Below, piece by piece: positions 8,681-14,539 of a DNA stretch of 64,000 nucleotides. Below the pieces are notes generated by a model. It ran no database searches and had not been told where the DNA came from. It was given only the letters and a program-made list of their open reading frames with translations. The stretch covers positions 329,206 to 393,205 of the forward strand of contig NZ_JAHKPD010000018.1 in NCBI RefSeq assembly GCF_018860245.1, written 5' to 3'. Each line of letters opens with the position of its first letter. The first letter of the stretch is position 1. The translations under genes were made by a program, and so were the position numbers. The stretch comes from Pseudotamlana agarivorans. Lineage in GTDB: Bacteria; Bacteroidota; Bacteroidia; Flavobacteriales; Flavobacteriaceae.

Positions 8681-9355
8681 ATGGAATTTATGGATATTAT
8701 TAATGTTGTGCTTGCAGACGACCATGTTTTAGTTAGAGATGGGATTAGAGCCCTTTTAGAAGATCAATCGGGGGTAAAAGTTATTGCTGAGGCTTCCAAT
8801 GGAAAAGAAGCGTTAGAGATTATCGCTGAAAACAAGCCACACGTCTTAATTGTGGACATTAGAATGCCAGAAATGAATGGTATTGAAGTGGTAGGGGAGA
8901 TAAATAAAACCTACTCCGATGTTCGAACATTAGTACTGTCTATGCACGATTCAGAGGAATATGTGCTTAAAGCCATACAAGCTGGTGCTGATGGATATTT
9001 GTTAAAAGGAGCCAGTAAGGAAGAGTTTTTAAAAGCACTGAATAATGTCGCTGCTGGTGGGAAATATTTTACGGGAGACGTTTCTGCAATCATCATGAAT
9101 AATTTTGTAAACGGCAATACTAATACCGCTGTTGCTGAAGAAAAGCAGGTTAAAAAAGACCCCTTTAAATTGACTAAGCGTGAAAAGCAAATACTTAACT
9201 TAGTATTACAGCTTAAAAACAATAAAGATATTGCTGAAGAACTTCAAATAAGTAAACGTACTGCTGAAGTACATCGTTTTAATCTTATGAAAAAATTAGA
9301 AGTTAAAAACTTAATGGAACTGAGCAATAAGGCTAAAGCGTTTGATTTGGCTTAG
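8681..9355 (+). CDS. NarL/LuxR-family response regulator
   Basis: The 224-residue protein has an N-terminal receiver domain (VVLADDHVLVRDGIRALL, phosphoacceptor D59 in LIVDIRMPEMNG, and the switch/Lys region with YLLKGASKEEF) and a C-terminal LuxR/NarL helix-turn-helix (KLTKREKQILNLVLQ, then NKDIAEELQISKRTAEVHRF). It is the natural partner of the HisKA_3 kinase encoded two genes upstream, so it should be phosphorylated in response to nitrate or nitrite and bind DNA as a dimer. A second ATG lies four codons in (8690); either start leaves the receiver intact. The gene carries its own operator copy just upstream and is the best candidate reader of the four shared palindromes. Confidence 0.93.
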   Translation: MEFMDIINVVLADDHVLVRDGIRALLEDQSGVKVIAEASNGKEALEIIAENKPHVLIVDIRMPEMNGIEVVGEINKTYSDVRTLVLSMHDSEEYVLKAIQAGADGYLLKGASKEEFLKALNNVAAGGKYFTGDVSAIIMNNFVNGNTNTAVAEEKQVKKDPFKLTKREKQILNLVLQLKNNKDIAEELQISKRTAEVHRFNLMKKLEVKNLMELSNKAKAFDLA

Positions 9356-9387
9356 GCTGTTAATTCTTAATTAATTTTTTCTGTTAA

Positions 9388-9413
9388 GTACTTATTAAAA
9401 CTTTGTACTTATT
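9388..9413 (+). repeat. Two direct GTACTTATT repeats downstream of the NarL-like gene
   Basis: GTACTTATT occurs at 9388-9396 and again at 9405-9413, 17 bp start to start. The core TACTTAT fits the NarL heptamer consensus TACYYMT. The pair is in the 428-bp non-coding stretch (9356-9783) between the regulator gene and the Hcp-type gene. Apart from these repeats and the -7 element at 9695, I see no gene in that stretch. Confidence 0.4.
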
Positions 9414-9694
9414 TTATTCTTACCAAATACACACCCTAAATTCTTGTGTGCAGTTACCAAAAAAATGAATAGATTTTGGAGCTATTTCACTTGCTTGTTT
9501 CATGATATTATTTGCGGTAAACAGGGAGCTAAATAGTAGAAAACACCATCCTTAATCCTTATTTCCAATAAGGGTTTCTTTTCTAAATTATTTATGTTAG
9601 TTAAGTGTTTTACTAATATTTCGTAAGACAAACATCCAGATTCAGGCAAGGAGATAGAAATTCAAAAACCCTGTCAATCTTGTGGTAATTATCT

Positions 9695-9702
9695 TATATT
9701 TG
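9695..9702 (+). promoter_or_regulatory. Candidate -7 promoter element upstream of the Hcp effector cassette
   Basis: TATATTTG is an exact TAnnTTTG match, 81 bp before the Hcp-type start. No convincing TTTG lies 19 bp upstream, so this is a prediction from the -7 element alone. Confidence 0.4.
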
Positions 9703-9783
9703 AAAGAAATATTATACAAATCATCGATCTTGTATTCAACAAGGTAAAATGACACAAGTCCTTTAATAAATGCAAAAGCAATA

Positions 9784-11514
9784 ATGGTAAATGCAAAATT
9801 AATAATAGACAGACAGGAAGTAAATCTTTTGTGGTTTAATTTTGGTTTTAGGCAAGAAGCCGATTATAATGGGAGACCTTCTCAAAAACCAGTGTTTACC
9901 GGCCTTCAACTAGTTATTGAATCTAGAAAAGATTTAGACTTAACCGATTGGGCTATTGCTCCCAATCAAGCCAAACAAATTGAAGTGCATATTTATCCTG
10001 TAATCCTAGGAGGTAAAACACGTAAAATTAACTTCTACGATTGCCACCTTGTAAATTGGAAAAACAACTTTTCATCAATAGGGAGTGAGCCGATGAGTGA
10101 AACTCTTGAAATTACTGCAGCTGGTGTTAAAGACCCTCAAACTCTAACGGAATACGCCGCCAATTGGAGAACTACTTTTCCAAGCGAGGATGTTAATTTA
10201 ATTACACGAGAAGAAACAGAAGAAGTTGAAGACGAATTAGCTCTGAAGTTTATAGCAAAATTTGAACGATTAGATACTTATAAAGGTGAGATTGGTTTCG
10301 ATTGGATGCGAGACGAATATGAAGAGATATCTGAAAATTATGAAAAACTAAAAAAAGAATACACGCCAACCAAAATTCATGACCAAGATTACTTTGTGCC
10401 ATGGTTAAGTATGTTTCCTAATCAAGAAAATGTAAAGCTAAATTTGGTAATTACAGAAATAGAAGGCAGTTTAAAAGATACAGACATTATAAAACTACCT
10501 CCAAAAAGCGGGATTAAATTTGTGCCTAACGAATTGAAAATATCTGAAGCTAATTGTAAGGAAATAACCGTAGTCTGTGAAACACCGTTAAGCAATGATG
10601 TAGTCATTTCATTATTAGATAAAGATAATAATGAAGTCGGAAAGTTAAATGTGTTTAAAAATGCTAATCATGAACAGTTGTACTTTAATATTACCCCTGT
10701 TCGTATATTAAGAGGTGTTTCTTCTGAAAGAGACAAGCAAATCATTGAAAATATGATGGACCACTCACAAGGTTTTGGAGATAAGAGCAAAGATATAAAT
10801 GGTGATTTACAAAATTTACAGAAATATTTAAACGAACAATCCTTAAACCAAGCTTTATTACAATGTCATATTGGTCAGGTTTATGATGTAATTATAGATG
10901 AAGAAAAATGGATTGCTGACGACCTTATTGTTGATGAGGGGTGTGCTTTTAAAGGAAATTTATTAGATAAGTTTGAGGTTGAATTTAAAAAGCAACATCC
11001 AAAAGCATTTAAAAACAGAGGGATTACAGTATTTCTTTCACCATTAAAAAATGTTAAAAAGGATAATAGTACAGGAGCTGGAGGTTATGGGAACTTGGGA
11101 GATATTGATTCAAAAAATCTAGCCATCTTTGAAACAAACCTTTGGAATAAAGAATCTTTCGCCCATGAAATTGCTTATGTTGCAGGGTTAGAGCATTCTT
11201 TTAGAGAAGATGAGGATTTGACAGCAGAGGAGGTTATTTCTTATAATTATAGAAAAGCAGAAATTGACGGTTATTTTGATAAAATAATTAAAACAGGGGG
11301 GTATACTAAGGAAGAAATTAGAAAGCTTTGGGTGCCCTATAGTGATGAAATGAGAGTTATCAATTCGGCTTTATATACACTAAATAGAAACCTGTATAAA
11401 TTTAAACAGGCTGAAACTGATAATTTTATGGACTATAATAATAAAAGAAAATCTTTTTGGAAGTTTCAATGGAAGAGTCTACAAGAAGATGTATTAAAAT
11501 TCTATAATAAATGA
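9784..11514 (+). CDS. TssD/Hcp T6SS tube protein fused to a metzincin-like C-terminal domain
   Basis: Residues 1 to about 120 match the Bacteroidota T6SS tube protein TssD (AKLIIDRQEVNLLWFNFGFR, then the GRPSQKPVFTGLQLVIES strand pair, and the PMSETLEITAAGV close), normally a protein of ~130 residues. A long extension follows to residue 576: a linker, an Ig-like beta region (about 230-300), and a domain containing H461-E-I-A-Y465-V-A-G468-L-E-H471. This is the metzincin motif HExxHxxGxxH with Tyr at the second histidine. A Met-turn-like NFM549DYN lies downstream, as in metzincins. The layout is that of a cargo Hcp delivering a toxin through a T6SS. No structural T6SS genes are in the window. 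The next gene overlaps by 4 bp and is a candidate immunity gene. Enzyme activity is uncertain because of the missing ligand. Confidence 0.8.
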   Translation: MVNAKLIIDRQEVNLLWFNFGFRQEADYNGRPSQKPVFTGLQLVIESRKDLDLTDWAIAPNQAKQIEVHIYPVILGGKTRKINFYDCHLVNWKNNFSSIGSEPMSETLEITAAGVKDPQTLTEYAANWRTTFPSEDVNLITREETEEVEDELALKFIAKFERLDTYKGEIGFDWMRDEYEEISENYEKLKKEYTPTKIHDQDYFVPWLSMFPNQENVKLNLVITEIEGSLKDTDIIKLPPKSGIKFVPNELKISEANCKEITVVCETPLSNDVVISLLDKDNNEVGKLNVFKNANHEQLYFNITPVRILRGVSSERDKQIIENMMDHSQGFGDKSKDINGDLQNLQKYLNEQSLNQALLQCHIGQVYDVIIDEEKWIADDLIVDEGCAFKGNLLDKFEVEFKKQHPKAFKNRGITVFLSPLKNVKKDNSTGAGGYGNLGDIDSKNLAIFETNLWNKESFAHEIAYVAGLEHSFREDEDLTAEEVISYNYRKAEIDGYFDKIIKTGGYTKEEIRKLWVPYSDEMRVINSALYTLNRNLYKFKQAETDNFMDYNNKRKSFWKFQWKSLQEDVLKFYNK

Positions 11515-12119
11515 GAAATACATATATACTCTTAAGTTTTTTGTTGTTAAGTTTTAGTCTTCTAGGGCAAAACAAAAACATTCAAGCACCGCCGATTTTT
11601 ATTAATTCACTTTACTTAGATTCAGAAATCATTAAGGGGGTAGAGTGTTATACATATAAAGATTTAGAAATTAGTGATAATTTTTATGCGATTTATTATA
11701 AAGTAAGAAAATCAAATTCTAAAGAAAACCAAACAAATGATATAATAAGAGCTAAGTCCGATTTCTCTATAGGTACACATACCGGGTATATTGCAACTGG
11801 GTATTTAAGGTTATGTCATAAAAACGGCTTATGGAAAACCACCTATAACAACAAACTTGTAAAAAGCATAAATTATAATAAAGGCTTACTTATTGGTGAA
11901 TATACCGTGTACAGCACCAAAGGCGATGTATTATACAAAACAACATTTGGAAATTCAGGTGATGGTAAATTTAAAGACTACTATTATGAAACTGGTGTTT
12001 TAAGGGAAGAAGGAAGTTATAAAAATGGCAAAAAAGAAGGTAAGTGGTATGAATATGATGAGGATGGAAATATTTTAAACACAACCTATTATGAAAGTGG
12101 CGTGCCGTTAGAAAAGTAG
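11511..12119 (+). CDS. Secreted MORN/YwqK-repeat protein, candidate immunity partner
   Basis: The 202-residue protein begins with a signal peptide (MRNTYILLSFLLLSFSLLGQ) and should be exported to the periplasm. The C-terminal half carries MORN-variant/YwqK-type repeats (LLIGEYTVYSTKGDVLYKTTFG, KFKDYYYETGVLREEGSYKNGKKEG, KWYEYDEDGNIL). YwqK-like proteins are often annotated as antitoxin or immunity components. The ATG overlaps the stop of the Hcp fusion gene as ATGA, implying translational coupling. Export to the periplasm would suit protection against a toxin acting there. The immunity role is inferred from coupling and repeat type. Confidence 0.8.
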   Translation: MRNTYILLSFLLLSFSLLGQNKNIQAPPIFINSLYLDSEIIKGVECYTYKDLEISDNFYAIYYKVRKSNSKENQTNDIIRAKSDFSIGTHTGYIATGYLRLCHKNGLWKTTYNNKLVKSINYNKGLLIGEYTVYSTKGDVLYKTTFGNSGDGKFKDYYYETGVLREEGSYKNGKKEGKWYEYDEDGNILNTTYYESGVPLEK

Positions 12120-12317
12120 AAACCATTAATTTATTTGTGCTGGAAAACAGTATAATTTCTATTGTTTATTGTTTTGCAAGTTCGCCTTTAGCTATCTAAA
12201 TTAGCTTTTCTATTAAAAAATATAAGAATTAGTGAGTCCTTTTAATAATTCTTCAAAATCTTGTTTCTATAATTGTTAAACTCATAATTTTATTTGATTA
12301 CGTAGTTTTTGAATCAA

Positions 12318-12343
12318 AAATTAAGTATTTATACTTAATTTCG
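12318..12343 (+). promoter_or_regulatory. Extended palindromic operator upstream of narK
   Basis: Positions 12318-12341 form a perfect palindrome with 11-bp arms and a TT centre; the core is TAAGTAT-TT-ATACTTA (12322-12337). It is identical over all 24 bp to the site upstream of the nitrate reductase. TAATTTCG (12336-12343) is a one-mismatch -7 element. The rest of the 274-bp gap 12120-12393 shows no gene. Confidence 0.7.
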
Positions 12344-12393
12344 CTGTGTAATAAAGCATATAATCTGTGCGTTAAATTTTAAATAAAATTGTA

Positions 12394-13884
12394 ATGAATA
12401 CAACACAAGGAGCAAATAAAATACTGTTTATTAATACGTTAGCATTTACGTTCTGTTTTGCAGCATGGCTGTTAAACGGGATATTAGTTACTTTTTTAGT
12501 TGATAATCAAGTTTTTTCTTGGAGCGCTGTGGAGATAGGTTGGTTAATAGGTATTCCGGTATTAACGGGGGCTATTTTTAGATTACCTGCAGGTGTATTA
12601 ACCGATAAATTAGGTGGTAAGCCTGTATTTACGGGGTTATTGTTATTGTGTGCTGTTCCTATGTACTTATTGTCTTATGCAAATGATTTTTGGTCTTTTG
12701 CACTTTGTAGTTTAGGTTTTGGAATCGCTGGAGCTAGTTTTGCAGTTGGAATTGCTTTTTCTTCAATTTGGTTTCCTAAAGAAAAACAAGGTGTGGCTTT
12801 AGGGATATTTGGTGCTGGTAATGCTGGTGCGGCCATAACCACATTAGTAGGTCCTAAACTTTTAAATTTCTTAACGGATAATAAAACAAATTTAGACGGA
12901 TGGAGAGATATGCCAAAAATATACGCTGGAGTTTTAGTTCTTATGGCCGTGGTGTTTTTTCTAACAACTAAAAATAAAAAACCAGCTTCAAGCTCGAAAA
13001 CAATTAAAGCGATGATGGTGCCTCTTAAGAGTATTAGAGTGTGGCGATTTGGATTATATTACTTTTTAGTATTCGGTTGTTTCGTAGCATTCGCTGGTTG
13101 GTTAGTGCCTTACTACACGAATGTTTATGCGTTAGATTTGGTGACAGCCGGTATATTAGCCTCTTGTTTTAGTTTGCCTTCTGGTATTATTCGAGCCTTT
13201 GGAGGTTGGTTATCTGATAAAGTTGGTGCAAGAAAAGTGATGTATTGGGTGTTAGGGTCTTCATTAATTTTTAGTGCTATCCTAATTATACCTAAAATGG
13301 ATATTTATTCTGCAGGTAAAGGAATTATGGCTAAGGCATCGGGAACTGTAACTAATGTGACTTCTGATTATATAGAAGTAGAAGGTGTGAAATATGCAGT
13401 TAAAGCTAAAACTGATAAACTAGCAAACGTCGATGAAGGATTTCATATTTTTCCAAAGAAAGAATCATGGCAAGAAGTGCTTGTTGAAAAAGGAGATGTT
13501 GTTAAAAAGAAGCAATTAATCGCTAAAGGAAATACGCATATTTTCTTTCAAGCCAACTTATGGATCTTCGCTATTGTTGCGATTATAATAGGGTCTATTT
13601 GGGGTATTGGTAAGGCAGCGGTCTATAAGCATATTCCAGATTATTTCCCTGAGGAAGTTGGTGTTGTTGGAGGTATGGTAGGTGTACTTGGTGGTTTAGG
13701 AGGTTTCTTTTGTCCTATAATTTTTGGATACTTATTAGAAGGTACTGGACTTTGGTCTAGCTGTTGGATATTAATGTTAGTATTATCTGCGGTTTGTTTA
13801 ATTTGGATGCATCGTGTGATTCAGAAAATGGCAGATAAAGCGACCCCTCAGTTAGTGAATAAGTTTGAAAATGAGAATGGTTAG
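12394..13884 (+). CDS. narK: NarK/NasA-type nitrate/nitrite MFS transporter with inserted beta-domain
   Basis: The 496-residue protein is an MFS transporter of the nitrate/nitrite porter family. Typical features include TM1 FAAWLLNGILVTFLVDNQ, the loop GIPVLTGAIFRLPAGVLTDKLGGKPVF with the conserved TM2 Arg, and the glycine-rich nitrate signatures GIFGAGNAGAAITTLVGP and GGMVGVLGGLGGFFCP. It should import nitrate (or exchange nitrate/nitrite) across the inner membrane. Between late TM segments, at about residues 308-386, it carries a ~75-residue soluble insert with beta-strand character (TVTNVTSDYIEVEGVKYAV, VLVEKGDVVKKKQLIAKG) resembling a lipoyl/biotinyl-type barrel. That is not part of the standard MFS fold. 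The gene is single, with its own copy of the shared operator upstream. Confidence 0.92.
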   Translation: MNTTQGANKILFINTLAFTFCFAAWLLNGILVTFLVDNQVFSWSAVEIGWLIGIPVLTGAIFRLPAGVLTDKLGGKPVFTGLLLLCAVPMYLLSYANDFWSFALCSLGFGIAGASFAVGIAFSSIWFPKEKQGVALGIFGAGNAGAAITTLVGPKLLNFLTDNKTNLDGWRDMPKIYAGVLVLMAVVFFLTTKNKKPASSSKTIKAMMVPLKSIRVWRFGLYYFLVFGCFVAFAGWLVPYYTNVYALDLVTAGILASCFSLPSGIIRAFGGWLSDKVGARKVMYWVLGSSLIFSAILIIPKMDIYSAGKGIMAKASGTVTNVTSDYIEVEGVKYAVKAKTDKLANVDEGFHIFPKKESWQEVLVEKGDVVKKKQLIAKGNTHIFFQANLWIFAIVAIIIGSIWGIGKAAVYKHIPDYFPEEVGVVGGMVGVLGGLGGFFCPIIFGYLLEGTGLWSSCWILMLVLSAVCLIWMHRVIQKMADKATPQLVNKFENENG

Positions 13885-14040
13885 TCCTTATTAATAAGGC
13901 TTATGGTTCTTGTGATTAATGAAATTCATTTTTTGTAATTAAATCATTAAGGAAGCCTTGTTTATTAATGAATATTTAAAATGGCTAATCATTAATTGTT
14001 AATCTAGTAATTATTTAATATTACTTAATTGTGAATCTTT

Positions 14041-14066
14041 AAATTAAGTATTTATACTTAATTTTA
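14041..14066 (+). promoter_or_regulatory. Extended palindromic operator upstream of the nitrate reductase operon
   Basis: Positions 14041-14064 repeat the 24-bp palindrome found upstream of narK without a mismatch (11-bp arms, TT centre). TAATTTTA (14059-14066) is a one-mismatch -7 element. It lies about 475 bp before the nitrate reductase start, so a transcript beginning here would have a long leader. The preceding stretch 13885-14040 shows no gene. Confidence 0.7.
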
Positions 14067-14233
14067 CACAGATCAAGAATAAAGTAATTTCATAAAAATA
14101 AAGTACATTTTGAGTGTTAAGTGCTTTAAAATAAGTGATATCTGTTCTTTTTAAAAACATAAAAGTATTACCGAAAGTTGTTGTAATGTAGTATTGGTTA
14201 TAATAATTATAGGTTTGTTTATGTAAAGTATAG

Positions 14234-14247
14234 CTGCATTATTGCAG
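14234..14247 (+). promoter_or_regulatory. Leader hairpin upstream of the terminator
   Basis: CTGCA-TTAT-TGCAG forms a 5-bp stem in the nitrate reductase leader. Its right arm contains GCAGT (14244-14248), which could instead pair with ACTGC (14301-14305) of the terminator's right arm, giving a possible alternative structure. Confidence 0.4.
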
Positions 14248-14252
14248 TTTAG

Positions 14253-14316
14253 CTACCGCAGTGTCTAATGGTTTTTATAATTGGAGCCATAGTGGTTGTG
14301 ACTGCGGTAGTTTTTA
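14253..14316 (+). terminator. Intrinsic terminator inside the nitrate reductase leader (candidate attenuator)
   Basis: CTACCGCAGT (14253-14262) and ACTGCGGTAG (14301-14310) form a perfect 10-bp stem around a 38-nt loop, followed directly by TTTTT (14311-14315). It lies between the palindromic operator and the nitrate reductase start, with no gene upstream for it to terminate except narK, 370 bp away. Its location suggests control by premature termination. It does not match a riboswitch class I can recognise. Confidence 0.6.
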
Positions 14317-14321
14317 TTTAA
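14268..14321 (+). CDS. Possible 17-residue hydrophobic leader peptide
   Basis: An ATG at 14268 opens MVFIIGAIVVVTAVVFI and ends with TAA at 14319-14321. The peptide is entirely hydrophobic apart from one Thr. The reading frame covers the loop and right arm of the terminator hairpin, so ribosome movement would interfere with the hairpin. It may be chance; no conservation evidence is available. Confidence 0.25.
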   Translation: MVFIIGAIVVVTAVVFI

Positions 14322-14323
14322 CG

Positions 14324-14341
14324 CTTCCTTGTTTAAGGAAG
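14324..14341 (+). promoter_or_regulatory. Second leader hairpin
   Basis: CTTCCTT-GTTT-AAGGAAG is a perfect 7-bp stem with a tetraloop directly after the leader terminator, with no T-run. A further weak stem, TTCGCT (14385-14390) with AGCGAA (14407-14412), lies downstream. The rest of the leader to 14539 shows no gene. Confidence 0.45.
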
Positions 14342-14539
14342 TTAAGTTACAGTCAAAAAGAATTCAAATGGAGTTCTCTTTAAATTCGCTAATGGCTAAC
14401 TAAAAAAGCGAAACAAGATGGCCTATTTTTTATTAATTTAAAAGTATATAGCGTCCATTTTATGGTTTTTCAGAATAATGAATGCAGTATTTGTTTTCTG
14501 AGATTAAAATGTATTATTTAGTATAAAATCTTTGTCTGA

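Noticed and set aside
9784-12119. A complete type VI secretion locus around the Hcp fusion
   Set aside because: No sheath, baseplate, ClpV-like ATPase or membrane complex genes are present on either side; only the cargo Hcp and its partner are seen.
14067-14539. Known riboswitch class (molybdenum cofactor, cobalamin) in the nitrate reductase leader
   Set aside because: I could not match the conserved core of any known class by eye; only hairpins and a terminator are supportable.
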